Origin: Kryptolebias marmoratus
Taxonomy: Eukaryota; Chordata; Actinopteri; Cyprinodontiformes; Rivulidae
Length of the DNA stretch: 64,000 bases
Reading direction: 5' to 3'
Assembly: GCF_001649575.2 (NCBI RefSeq)
Contig: NC_051450.1
Span: 15,908,378 to 15,972,377 of the forward strand
Shown here: one piece after another, positions 10,536 to 23,900 of the stretch
Layout: each line of letters opens with the position of its first letter
Numbering within the stretch: the first letter of the stretch is position 1
Made by a program: the position numbers and the translations under genes
Notes under the pieces: model-generated
Seen by the model: only the letters and a program-made list of their open reading frames with translations
Told to the model about the DNA's origin: nothing
The model's database searches: none

Positions 10536-11011
10536 GCCGCGCTGCCTTGATTATTAACTAAAACCATATTTTTATTCTCCTATTGTTCCTTCATGCGACT
10601 TTAATAACCCCGACCCCTTTTTTTGCAGACTGTGGCTCCAATCACAAGATTTAATAGGATTTTTTTTTTTAGATTAATTGCTTTGGCAAATTAAGGCAGC
10701 TGGGATAAATTCCACCTGGAGCCTGGGAGAAACAATCAATCCCAATCTGTCATCTGGGGTTTTAAAACCTGATTAACAATTGTTCCGATGGGTGCCTCAG
10801 ACCTGAGAACATGATGGATGCTTGACCAGTGCCTGTGATGCACATCCTGCACACATGACAGCTGGAATCAGCTGGACAGCACTCTTGTCAAGCCTCATGA
10901 GCCAAAAAAAAAGAAAAAGAAGCCTGGAGTGGGTTTTTTAAGTTTTGCACGTGTCTAATCGGAGGAAATCCTTACAGATGAGTCTGTTTCTGGTGTGTTT
11001 GCCCCCAAAAA
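10536..11011. other. Intronic/5' flanking stretch, nothing coding
   Basis: AT-moderate sequence with poly-T and poly-A runs and no exon. It probably lies inside the 5' UTR intron of drd3 if the donor at 10428 is used. Confidence 0.3.
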
Positions 11012-11370
11012 NNNNNNNNNNNNNNNNNNNNNNNNNNNNNNNNNNNNNNNNNNNNNNNNNNNNNNNNNNNNNNNNNNNNNNNNNNNNNNNNNNNNNNNNN
11101 NNNNNNNNNNNNNNNNNNNNNNNNNNNNNNNNNNNNNNNNNNNNNNNNNNNNNNNNNNNNNNNNNNNNNNNNNNNNNNNNNNNNNNNNNNNNNNNNNNNN
11201 NNNNNNNNNNNNNNNNNNNNNNNNNNNNNNNNNNNNNNNNNNNNNNNNNNNNNNNNNNNNNNNNNNNNNNNNNNNNNNNNNNNNNNNNNNNNNNNNNNNN
11301 NNNNNNNNNNNNNNNNNNNNNNNNNNNNNNNNNNNNNNNNNNNNNNNNNNNNNNNNNNNNNNNNNNNNNN
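11012..11370. other. Assembly gap (359 Ns)
   Basis: The gap is followed by a run of 13 G, and the left flank ends in CCCCCAAAAA, so a homopolymer-rich tract probably caused the break. It lies upstream of drd3 coding exon 1. Confidence 0.95.
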
Positions 11371-11904
11371 GGGGGGGGGGGGGCAGCTCGGACTTGTTAG
11401 CCCTCCATGATGAGTGAACCTCGCTGACACTGCTCTAAAGCAGGCTGCCAGCTCCTCAACGCTTCCACTCTCTCCCTTTTGTTGTTGTTGTTGTTGTTGT
11501 TTTCCAGGAGGAATAAAAGAGGAACAAACGAGAAACAGACAGGAGCAGTTTTACAGGAATCACTGTTCCATTAAAACCAACAATATTGCTTCCATTTTTC
11601 ATTCAGCCTGAAAAAAACTTAAACAACGCTGCAAAGAAAGAGGCAAAAGCTTTCCCGCCGGGGTGCATTTCAGCCTTTAGGTTTTTATTTATCTGTGCAA
11701 TCGACTACAGTTGCTAAGAGGCAATTTCCCAGCGGGCCTTTGTTGTGAAATTACGCTGCCTTCATCTGAGGACTATTATGCTGCACTTATCTGACTAACG
11801 AGGTGGGAGAAATGCACTGTTTGCATGGGAATCCGAGAGGAAAAAAAGAAGAAAAAAAAAGATTTCTGTGTCCGCCGGGCGAAACGCTGAAACAGTGCTC
11901 CTTT

Positions 11905-11956
11905 CTCCAGGGTAGGTTTGCCACACATCTCACCTCCATGTCACCCGGACGTCTCC
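11905..11956 (+). other. drd3: Splice acceptor and 5' UTR of drd3 coding exon 1
   Basis: CTCCTTTCTCCAG ends at 11910 and is a good polypyrimidine/AG acceptor. It leaves a 46-nt 5' UTR before ATG 11957. It supports an upstream noncoding exon, possibly ending at 10428. Confidence 0.45.
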
Positions 11957-14900
11957 ATGGCGATGTTTAGCAGCTCCGAGCGGCTCTGGAACGAGTCGGG
12001 CGGCTTCGAGCGGGACGAGCAGAACGGGAGCTGGGCGGCGGAGGCGGCGGAGGCGGACGGGGAGGAGTGCAACTACTACGCCATGCTGTACTCCCTGCTC
12101 ATCCTGGCCATCGTGTTCGGGAATGTGCTGGTGTGCCTGGCCGTGCTGCGGGAGCGCTCGCTGCAGACCACCACCAACTACCTGGTGGTCAGCTTGGCCG
12201 TGGCCGACCTGCTGGTGGCCTCGCTGGTCATGCCCTGGGCCGTGTACCTGGAGGTGAGTAACCCGCTTAGACACCGAGATGACTCAGAAACAAAACCAAA
12301 TTGAGAAATTGTTCATTGTGGTTTCATCTATTAGGAGAGATAAAGGGGACCTATCATGCAAAATTCACTTTTTTTCCCATTTGGGGATCTACTGCTTCTA
12401 GAAACAATCCAAGCGCCCAAAAAACCCTCAGTTTTTTAGCAATAACTGAATGGTGTATGCAAAACGACCTGTTTCAAAAAACCTCGGGATTGTTGCGTCA
12501 CATTCCCGTTACCTAGCAACCCAGAGTGGAGCTCCGCCCACTTCATTACAGGAAGACCATCATGTTTGTTCTGCTGAAAAAAGGAAAACGTTCTGTTGCC
12601 GGCGGCGCTGTCACCAAAGTCAGAATCCTCAGCGTTTGAATTTGTGACGATATAAATGTGCATTTAATCCTTCAGTAAGGGGGCGTGACCAACAGCTGCT
12701 CATCTGCATAAAAGCAAGGTAGCCCTAAAACCGCTCAGGCAGAACTGATCAGCTGAAGTCTCAACATCTGATTATGATTTTGTGTTTTAAACGTGACCCA
12801 CAGATCCTGACTGACTTGTTCAAGGAAGCAGAATGGATCCTTTTTCACCCGGTGTTGTGACACACGTGGCTCATTAGGTTCTTATTTAATTGGAAAGTTT
12901 GCGTCCTTTAATTAACGACGCTTGGAGTCATGAGTTCCTGCTGCCGTTCTCTATAAGCGTCAGAGTCTTGGTCTTGGTTTATCTCACATTAAAACCAAAC
13001 GTTTCAGTTTTACGTGCAGGACTGAGTTGGTGCATCACTCGAACAGATCCAGCATCTGGTTAATGTTGTCCCCAGTTTATCCCTCAAGTTTTAATTCTTA
13101 TTTATTCTTTAACCCCTTCTGGTCAGTTTGATCGCAGACTGAAGGTTACTTCATGTGTAGATAATTAATCGGTACTCGCAGCTGCATGTTTATTATGAAG
13201 CATTTCATATAAATGTACATTTTTTAGCTCCTGAATCGCCAAAAGCCTCACTCCGTTTGTCCTTTGAAGTACATCTTCCTCCTAATTGGCGATAACTAAT
13301 CGATGAGAGCGCCAAAGGAATAAAGGTTAAATAGAAAACGGCTGTTTGTCTTAATTAATCTGTATTTGCTCGCTAATTGTTAATTTCCTCAGCATCCCAC
13401 GCCGCGCCGCCCGCTGCCCGGCAACGTTATTATGCGGAGCAGCGGCGCGCACGGGCCTCGGGGGCGGCCATGTTTCATCCACGCGGCTCGCCGGGAACCG
13501 TGATCATTTTTGAATAATTCGCAGAATCAGCAACATCAGGTTGACTTGGGCGGGAAAAAGAAAGGAGGAAAAATTAAAGATGATTACGGAGCCAAGACTG
13601 GAGTCGCTCCTGAGCTGAACTTCCTGCTTTTGCTGCCATTTTTGGATTTGATTTGTAGTTTTTAATCCAACAGCGACTAAAGCTTCAAAAGAACTGAGCG
13701 ACATAAATCACCTGCATGGAGAAAAACATGAAGCTCAAACTGTTAAAACCTTTAAAGCTAACGAGCCAAAAACAAAAGGTCATTTTGTTGTTCAACAAAC
13801 ACTAACTAGTATTACTAGTTGCAGCACACGGCATACTAGTCCGCCATTTTTCTGCACTAGTAGCCCAAAAGTCCCAACTAGTGGCTTTTTAAAGCACTCT
13901 AGACCACCGGACCAAACTAGTTACTGTTACACAAGTTAACTAGTAAGCACCAAAAACTCTTACATGTTAACTAATCTATACAAATTAGGCCTACTAGTTG
14001 ACTAGTGACTGTCAAACAGGCACATTAGTCGACTCGTGCAACCTAAAAACTTAACTAGTAAACTTTAAGATGCTCACTAGTTGACTAGATTACACATTTT
14101 TGCTTCTACAAGTTATTTACTGCACCTAAAAATGTCAACTAGTTGACTCATGTGACTAAATTTGGCATCGCTAGTTAACATTTAGGTGCACTAGTTAACC
14201 AGTTGCCTTTTTTGGCACACTAATAAGCATAAAAACTTTTACATGTTAACTAATCTACACAAATTAGGCCTACTAGTTGACTAGTGCAACCTAAAAACTT
14301 AACTAGTCAACTAGTTAATTAGATTACACATTTGTGCCCCTACTAGTTAACTGCTGCACCTAAAAATGTCAACTGGTTGACTAGTGCAACTAAATGTGGC
14401 ATCACTAGTTAACTAGTCAACATTTTAGGTGCACTAGTTACCTGGTTGCCTTTATTTGGGACACTAGTAACTAGTAAGCATCGGAAACTCTTAAATGTAA
14501 CTAGTTGACTAGTGACTGCCAAACATACATGCTAGTTGACTAGTGCAACTTAAAGACTTAACTAGTTAACTCTAAAACGCTCACTTGTTGATTAGATTAC
14601 ACATTTGTGCTCCTACTAGTTAACTACTGCACCTAAAAATGTCAACTAGTTTGGCTGAAATTGGCATCACTAGTTAACTAGTCAACATTTTAGGCACACT
14701 AGTCAACTAGTTGACACTTTTTGGGGCACACCAGTAACTAGTAAGGACAAAAACAAGTCAACTATTCAACTCGTGAGCATTTTCGAGTTAACTAGTTAAG
14801 TCTTTAGGTCGCACCAGTCAGCTACTGAGCACATTTGACCGTCGTTCGACTGGTTAACATGTAGGGGTTTTTGGTGCTTACTAGTTAACTTGTACAGCAC

Positions 14901-17900
14901 AGTGGTCAACTAGTTTAGTGGTTTACTAGCGCTTTAACCCTCCTGAAGCCCTGAAAAGAGAGCAGCAGAAAAGCTTCGTGTCGGTTTGACCTGAAGGCCA
15001 CAGGATGGTTAAAAAGCTACTAGTTGGGACTCTTCTGTGACTCGTGCTTCAACTAGTTGAACAGAAGTGCCACTAGTTGGTCAGAAAGTGTAACTAGTAA
15101 GCGGGTTTGTTGAGCTGGAGCAACCTGAGGTGTGATTACCGCTGCGTTGCTGTGAGCTAGAAGACGACGCCTGACATCAGGGAATAAATCCACCCGTGGC
15201 TTCTCGCCGCGCCGCTCTGCCCTCAGCAGGAACAAATCAGGCGCCCTTCGGCGAAGTCATCCTCGGATGCTCGGGTTGAGCTATGACTATTAGACCCGAG
15301 CAAAATGGCCGCAGCGGCAGCGGCGAATGAGCACACAACTCATTCTAAATGATGCTGGCGGGCCTCTGGAGATCTACGACCCGCCTGTGGAGACGGCTCC
15401 ATTTTGGCTGTTTGGCCGGCGGTAACGAGCTCCGACGGCGAAGCGTTTACAGCGTCCACACAGCAGCCGCGGGCGCGGAGGAACGAGCGCAACTTCCTGT
15501 TTTAAAAAAAGCTGAATTAAAGCATTTGGAGGAAAAAGGTTTCTTATCCTGGACAGTTTTTCGTCTTCAAAGGTGTGAAGAAACGTGACTCAGTCCAGCA
15601 AACTTCAGATCAGACACTAAGAATATCAAACGACACAGGAAGTCAGCTTTAAATCGAACCGTGGAGGGGATGTCCAGCTGAAGGGGATCAGGTTCAGACA
15701 TCTTCTCCGCTCAAATGGGCGCTTTTAAGTCATTTTTATCCAAAGACAAATGCCAGGCTCTGCTCAATAATGACTCGTTTGTACATTTTAAAAGTCTTAA
15801 ATCGCTTCCAAAACCATCTTTATTTCCTGCGGTAGGAAAAAAGAACAAATTCCAGCCCGAGCCGTTTGGTGAAGCTGCCTTTTCTCACCTTGGAGCCTCA
15901 TCTCAGGTCCCTCTGCGGAAACATTAAATGCTGCAGGACTCACCGACAGATGAGGTTAGATTGTCAGGAACTGACTTTTAAAACGTGGCTGAGCTTCGTG
16001 CACCATGCAGGCGGCCAAATATACACACATATGCACATATATATTCACATATATCCATATATTTGTGGCTGTTATAAATTTCACAGCGCACAGATGAACT
16101 TTAAACCAGGCAGACGCAGATTAAATTGTATTAATTTCACTAATTGGTAATTGACTGAAGGCTGGAGAAGAGCGGAGGAGAGCCGGGATCACGGGGAGCC
16201 GAAGCAGCGGAGCGGAAAACACTGCAAACAAAAGGAAACCCGGGGATTAATAACCAGAATGCCGACAGAGCAGGAAAAAGAAACAACCCCACAGGATGTG
16301 GCTGGAGCGTGACGGACGCCGTGAACTCCTGCTACGACGAGGCGGCGAGCCGTGCAGAGCAGACGTTTTTCTTTTTTTTTGTTTTTCTGGCAGGAGGCTA
16401 ATTGTGGACTGGCTGCAGCTGGACCAGCAGCTTCACAGGTGCCTCCACTCCTGCAATTAGGCAGAAGCAGAGGAAGTGGAGGCGCTCCAGGACTGGAGCC
16501 GGAGCCGGAGGAGGTGTTCACGGCCGCATGAGCCTCATCACAAATCATTTCTCCAAATTTTAACTCATCTGGCTTCAGTTTCAGCTGCTTTCGAGCTGAA
16601 AAAGTGCCTTTTACGATGAATTCTGTGGTTCTGGTGCCGAAATATGGCCTCAAACAGAACTTAAAGTCTTTAAAATGCCTCCTTCTCATTCCAGCCTGAG
16701 ATAATCTTTTGTGCAATCCGATGGAACGGGTCGCGCTCAGAGTATGTGTTGGGAATGACTCTCAGCTACTACCACGTTGAATTTTAGCTCGATATGTGTA
16801 AATTTGACTCAGTTGTAGTGCTTTTTGTGTTGGCTAATGTTGATTAGATGTGGTGGCCATCTTGCTTTATCATGACTCCAACAGTTAATCAGCTGTAGAG
16901 GTCCATCCAGATATTATTTCCTGAAAGTTTCATGAAAATCTGTCCAGTGGGGCAGGAAATATTTTGCTAACAGACACAAGAAAACATGCACAAAAGGGCA
17001 AAAACATACAAGTCCTTTTTTTCCTTTTCGGCAGCAGCCAATAACAAAACACTGAACTCAAAACCGAGGGTTAAAGCTGCTTTTCACACTTTTTTGTGTG
17101 TTTTTTTGCATCCTGCGCGTGCCTTTCTTCTGTTCGGAGGATGAACGCACCGGGAGCTTGCGTCATTTCATCATCTTCAAAGAGCGCCTTGTTGATTGAG
17201 ATTTCTGTAATGACATTAAGGTTCCTGTTCCACGCGCGGCTCAGTCTCACAGTGAACACTGGAACAGCATCGGGCGGCGCGAGGAGTGGGTGAAAGATTA
17301 CAACTTTAGCAAAAAAAAAAAAAAAANNNNNNNNNNNNNNNNNNNNNNNNNNNNNNNNNNNNNNNNNNNNNNNNNNNNNNNNNNNNNNNNNNNNNNNNNN
17401 NNNNNNNNNNNNNNNNNNNNNNNNNNNNNNNNNNNNNNNNNNNNNNNNNNNNNNNNNNNNNNNNNNNNNNNNNNNNNNNNNNNNNNNNNNNNNNNNNNNN
17501 NNNNNNNNNNNNNNNNNNNNNNNNNNNNNNNNNNNNNNNNNNNNNNNNNNNNNNNNNNNNNNNNNNNNNNNNNNNNNNNNNNNNNNNNNNNNNNNNNNNN
17601 NNNNNNNNNNNNNNNNNNNNNNNNNNNNNNNNNCACACACACACACACACACATACACACACATTTTATTTTTTTTTCCTGCTGTTGGCGAAAGGTGAGC
17701 TCAACGAGTCTGCAACCTAACCTCATGCTGCTTCAGCGCTTTTATTTTTTTCCTGACGAATTCAACTTTTTGTTTGTATTAATTTCACACCCTTAAAAAA
17801 AAAGCCAAGAAAGTGGTTTGATTCGGATGTAATCTGCTTTGCGAGCAGAGCAGCGGCGGGTTCGTAAACGAGTCAGTTTGGCCGTAGGTTGCAGCATCAC

Positions 17901-20900
17901 CAGGGGCGCCTTGGTGTTATCAGGCAGTTGCCGGGGGGTGTGCAGCAGTCCGTCCAAACTGGGCATGAAGATCCTCGGACACAGAGGCTGACGAAGTTTG
18001 ATAGGTGATGTATTCTGGGTTCGAAAGGCCGACAGGTTGCAGGGGTTGTAAGGTTGTAGGTTCGAACCCCCTGCTCCGTCCGTCCCAGCTGTTGTGTCCT
18101 TGCCTACTGGCGATGGTCAGAGGGCTCTGTGGCGTCAGTCTGCCCCAGGCTGCATCGTAGCTTACCGCCATCATTGGACAAATGAGTGAATAACTGATTT
18201 GGGATCCTTGATTTAGATCAAGAGCTACACAAGTGCTGTATCGTTGAATCGTCTGGCGCGTGGGATGTACAGATGTCCCGGTGTCCCTCCTAAGTTGTGT
18301 CTCTGGCATCAGCGGGACTACAGGTTCAGCGTCCCGTTTGCAAGCTGCCGTTAACGCCACAGAAAAGATGGCTGACGACGAGTGGCGTCGTGTCTGCGTT
18401 AGCACAGGTGGCGGAACTGAGGGCAGAGGACACGCCAGCGTGGCTCCTGGCGTCACGGTGTGGGGACAGGGTGCAGCTTCAGAGTCCACATGTCTCGCTC
18501 CTACTTCTTTTACCTCGTCCACACACGGCACACGCGTCTAAGGGACAGCCTTGTCTTTCCTCATTCGCCAACTCCAGCCCAGCGCTGGATCTACGGAGCT
18601 AAAACAGTCTCATAATTCACAAATGTCCTTTTTTTTTAACAGGGAACAAAAGAAGAAGAAGTCAAAGTTAGATGGTGGCGAAGTCCAACTAACTGAGATT
18701 CCCAAGCAAATAGCGCGGTTTGACTTCTTCTTCTTCTGTTTTTTATTGGCGGTTGGTAAACGACTTCAGCTGCATTACCGCCATCTTCCAGATTGGAGTA
18801 GGAATCAGATATATTATTTACTATATTCTTCCCAAAATACCCGTTCTTCTTAAAAAAAAACTAAAAATGCTACTAAAAGCTATATCTCCAGATGATCTTT
18901 GAAACAATTCCCTTATAACTAATTAACTTTTATCACTTCTTCTTCTTTAGTTTTAACGGCAGTCGCTCGGTTTGACTAGCTTACTGTGACTGGCTTATAA
19001 GCAAGTGGTGCGCTCTTATGATTGGCTGAAACGTGGAAGATGCCTGAATGGCTGCTGATCGTTCCCCAGACACAACTGCAGCGCGGCCCAGAGGCCAAAA
19101 GCAGCTTGTAAGTCACAACGTATTTGTGTTTGCATCAGAAACACAAGCGTGACGCTCGTTCTGTGTGAATTATGACACTGTTTTAGCTCCGTACCCGTCT
19201 GCCAGACCTCAAGGGGCAGTTCAGCAGCTGACTTGTTCTACGACTTTGTTCCAAAACCAAATGTGTCCAGACCCGAGAGGCTTGCCACACCCTGCTGACA
19301 CGGGACTAGCAGAGCACCCATACTTCTGACTCCATTTGAGTTGATATTGCAACCATTGCTGACCCTCACACGACCCGTCGACGTGTGCCACTTCACCTCG
19401 CGCCCTTTGTCTAAATCTATTAAGGAAAACAAAACTCCAGCAGCTTTGTGGCAACTTGATGCTGTTGCTGGAAAAAAAAAAAAGTTGCCTTAAATGTTCA
19501 GATCTCACATGACCCAGTTTTCTTACAGGAACCCACGTTGAGACGTTAGCGAGAATTAGCACTGTGTGTTCGGGGAAAAAAAAACAAAAAAACTTGCACC
19601 TATAAATATCTGCTGCGAGTGAGGAGAAATCGCTGCCTATTTACACCTCTGTGTACCGACTGTACGCACCTCTCTGTGCCGACGTGCTCTCATTCTGGAT
19701 CCGAGTGATTCAGAAACGAGAAATCCCATTTATCTCTGTCAGACAGTTATTACCCCGGAGGAGATGTGGAGGATTGTTGTGTTGTAGGATTAGCTGTTAG
19801 TTTATGCCCTTTCAAAATAAAATATAGCCCTCTTTATGATAATTTTACACTCTGTTAGACAGGTTCCGTCCTTTAACTTTCTTGATATGTTACCACAATA
19901 GATGCCGTCCGTCATCAGAGAGAAATTGAGAGCTGTAAAGACTGAGATTAGTTCTTTATTCACCTATAAAAACCACGCAAACAGGCTGACTTACAACCTG
20001 TTTTAGATCAGAGAAGGAAAGAGAGGAATCCTGGCAGCTCGGGGCTGTTTTCCCTCCCTCCTCACCCATCTGTCACCTGTACGGACGGGTGCGTCCAGCC
20101 GTGCGTCACGCTCTGCGGCGACAAAGAGGGGAAGGGGAAAGAGCGCGCTCTGTTAATCAGGCCTGTCTGTCCCGCGCAGGTGGTCGGCGGTGCCTGGCTT
20201 TTCAGCCGCCTCTACTGCAACGTCTTCGTCACGCTGGATGTGATGATGTGCACGGCCAGCATCCTCAACCTGTGCGCCATCAGCATCGACAGGTGAGTGC
20301 GCCGGGGCGTGACCGCAAGCGTTTCCACGGCAGGACCTCGTAGAGAGTGAAAGGCTGCGTTCACAGCTGACAGTCCGGTAGACTCGGTTCGGTTGGGGAC
20401 CAACATTCAGCTGCTGAGGTTCGAATTCACGCTGCACCGAGTCAATCGGGCCAAACCCTCTGAGCGACCTGTTCCCCCCCCTCACCTGTGGTGGCGCCGC
20501 ACCAAGAACTACTGAAGGAAACGACACAAAAACCTCGTTGAGCACAACTTCCTTGGCCCGGTTCCAATACTCTCATCCACCCTACACCCCTCAGTCCAAG
20601 TGCACAGAAGGGTTCGTGTGCAGCAGGTTACAAGCATGCAGACATTGGAGAATTGGGACAGTAGAGGTCACGCCATCGACTCGTGCCTCTGCGTCATAAC
20701 TGCGACATCCAACATGGCGGGACCGGTCAGTTTTGGTGTTTTAAGAAGGCGCCAGTACGATTTTAAAAGTACAGTTTAGGTATTTTTGCTTTCCAAAGCC
20801 GTTGCAGGAGATATTTGGCTGTTCAGATGTGTTTTGTTCTGACTTGTTGATAGTTTTCACAGTGAAACAAGAATTATTTCAATACTTTACATTTAAAAAC

Positions 20901-23900
20901 TGCTTCCTCCGTCACCGCTGCCATATTTCTGCCGTTTAATTCAGAACCCTTTCATTGGCAATAAAGATAATTAAAAAAAATTAAAAATTAAAAACGTCAC
21001 ATGCAGCGATGAATTGTGGGTAAATACTTCGCCGAAGTCCGCCTGGATGCGGGCTTAGCCGAAGGCCGGATGTAGTACGCAAAGGGGGCGGGGCTAAAGA
21101 GCACTCCGGAGACACACTCAAACCCTTCGGCGTGAACGCGCCTTTGAAGGACACGAGGGTGGAAGTGCGAGTATTGGGACCGGGCCTTTCTTCTGGAAAA
21201 GGAAAACCAAAATGGAGTCCCGTGAAATCTTAGCGGTATTAGGATTTCTGTTTTGTTTGTGGTCCATGTGCCAAACAAATATTTTACCTCCTCTTCACTC
21301 CACGTCTGACCCTGAGCCATTTCGCCTTCTAATGGTAGAAACGCTTGTTTGTTTTTGGTCGTATTTACCCAGAAGGCCCTGTGCTGTAGTCCACTTCCTG
21401 CTTTTGGATCAGTCTCCGGTCTGCTTGCGTTCACATACGCATTCGAACCGCGCCAGATTTCGCTTCAGCCGAACTGAGACCGAGGTTTTAAGGTTGACCA
21501 GAGTTCGATTAAAGCGGATTAAACGGGGCTGGTGTGAACGCACCCTAAAAGGGTCTCTGCAGCGGGACGGTGCGTCGCTCATACCTCCTTGGTGTGTCAA
21601 AAAAAAAATGAGGATCTGAACACTTGTTTGCAACAATCTGGGGAACTGGGCTGTGTTTAAACATTTACAGTAAAATTCGTTGCGTTTTTCCATTATTTAT
21701 TCGCTTTGTTTTCTTCTCTGTCACGGTTTAATATTTAATGCCTCTCTGGGGTCTTCGAACTTACAAGCTGCAGGCATGGAGAGTACGGTAAAAATAATAA
21801 ACTTGAGCATAAGAACTGGAGGTGCCGAGGGATCTATTTATACGGCGAGCAAGACTGCAGAGGAAGACTAGCGCTCTTATAAAACTACAGTTAATGCTCT
21901 GTCAGGCCCAAATTCACTGTGTCTCTCTTAGTTTGAAATAACGCTCTCATTGTTATAGCTTATAATTAGTCCTCGTCTTACAGAGCTTAAAATGTGCAAA
22001 AACATGTTTTTTTCTCCCCTTGTGTCGTCCGTAGTGTATTATAAGTTCGACCAAAGATGGATTTAAAAACAATATCAATCACCGGGACAATCAAAGATGC
22101 CATTTTTAGCAAAGATTCGCTCTTACAGAGCTGGAGGTGATTATTTGGCTGCTCAAAATAACTCGCTGCTCGCAAGAATTTCACTTTCAGATTCACGGAG
22201 GCGTTAAAAAAATTAAAAAAGGATCTAAAAGTTGCTGTGAAAAGGACTCCGGTTGGAGCAGAGGTCTGCGACCTCCACAAAAGAGCCATTTAAAGGTTCA
22301 AAACAAGCTAAAACTGAAGATAACACACCATATAAATCCTACAAATTAAAATCTAGTGTTTGTTACATTATGAAATTAAATATCTATCATAAATTATGGA
22401 CACTTAGTGGTATTTTTGCATGTTAGGACAAAAAAACTCTTGTTAATGTTTTTTTCTATCCACACCCCCGTTCATAAAATTGTCTAAATTTGTGCCCCAC
22501 TTTGAATTAATAAAGTTTAGGTTTGCGTATTAGAGTCAACATAAAATTAAACTAACTTTTTAATCAAAAACAAGCTGTTAATTAATGTGTCTTATTTCAG
22601 CTCAAAACTGCACTTCCTGTTTGTCCCCTCAGCCTTAAACGTCTTCAAAATGTTAAATTTTCAGTCGGATCTCAACAAGCAGCCACGCAGCGTGGCCGGG
22701 AGTTGGATTAATGAAGTGGATTAGCATAAACGGATCAATCTTTTGCTCCTTGTATCATGTTCCCATTAAACGTTTTGGCGCAGATTTGCAGAAAATTAGA
22801 CAAAAGAACTGATAAAAAAAAGATTATTTCCATTTTTTTTTTTGGTTAAAGATACAGGAAGCTGCCCTGGCAGTGATTTACATCAACATGGGCAGGGTTT
22901 CCTCCAAATCCATGTTAAAATAATAAAAATTTAAACGTGGGCAAACAGAGAAGCCTTGCGGCGCAGTTTGAGGCGCACATCTCCCTTTGTGGAATGATCT
23001 GCAACAAAAGAGCTCCTAATAATACCATTAATTGAAGTTTTTATTTATATATTCAATACCTGGTGATGATAGTAAATATTTAAATGCATTTTCATACACA
23101 TTTGTAATATTTCGGGTTACATTTAGAGTCCGTTTCTAAAATTGTTTGTATTTCTCTGAAAGTAGACGAACTATGGTCATTTAAAGATGCGAACAGAATC
23201 CGTCTGTCTCCTTCCTGCAGCTACAAATTAGTTTTAGACGTGATGACAGCCGGCAGTCACGCCTCAAAAACTACAGAATATTCTTTTCCAGCAACCAAAA
23301 AATAAAGCACGATTGGCATTAAAAGCTTTTAGAATAGGATGATGCACGAAAAGCAGAATGTGTGGCTTAAAGTTTAAAAAAAAATCCCAACCTCATCACG
23401 TGTTTGTGATCAAATCTTTCTGAAATGAGTCCAGTTAGCGGAAGAAACTTCCTCCTTAAATTCCAACCTAAGAGCTCCATTTCAGCACGAAGCATTAACA
23501 CAGATTAGCTGGCAGGCGATTCTTTCAGCAGCTTTTGTTTCTTTAATTGCACATTGTTGGAAAGCTGCTTCCATTTAACAATAGCTAATTTGCCCTTAAG
23601 AAATGAGATTATTTGATCCCTTTTTTTTGTTCTTGAGACAACAAAAACTTTCACAGCATGCATAGTTCTCAAGTTCAGAATCATTTGGAGCTTTTGCTGC
23701 CATTCCTCTTTTACCTTAGCAGCCATTTCCGTTTCATTTATGAGTCCGTAGCCGTGTCTGCTCTGGTTTTTCAGACAACAGGTTGAAATCAGGAGAACTT
23801 CTCTGATCGAGCTCCCAGGAAAGAGCGGCTCACGTTCCGAGCTGTGATTCAGAGCCTCGTTTTTTTTTTTATTGTGACATTAAAGCAGCACGCCGCCTAT

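Larger units (their letters stand above)
12254..20179 (+). other. drd3: drd3 intron 1 (7.9 kb)
   Basis: It starts GTGAGTAAC after Glu99 and ends CCCGCGCAG before Val100. It contains a teleost dispersed repeat (about 12333-12760), the ACTAGT-rich palindrome (13792-15113), a repeat-family copy (about 16747-16985), a gap (17327-17633), a tRNA-SINE (about 18011-18245) and a CpG-rich patch at about 13395-13500. The rest, about 15114-16740 and 18250-20150, shows no recognised feature apart from A/T homopolymers. Confidence 0.85.

Noticed and set aside
9702..10567. Long open frames across the first N gap
   Set aside because: They exist only because Ns contain no stops; the flanks are C/T-rich low complexity.
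10945..11430. Open frames across the second N gap
   Set aside because: N-bridged artefacts with no start context or domain.
11918..11956. TTG-initiated extension of drd3 exon 1
   Set aside because: A vertebrate start codon should be ATG; the first in-frame ATG is 11957 and a splice acceptor ends at 11910.
17071..17796. Open frames across the third N gap
   Set aside because: N-bridged, flanked by poly-A and (CA)n.
18043..18075. tRNA gene
   Set aside because: There is a perfect B-box but no foldable cloverleaf with anticodon arm; the following body and L2 tail mark a SINE.
20997..21619. Overlapping 135- and 145-residue frames
   Set aside because: They lie within nested inverted-repeat elements and have no recognisable domain.
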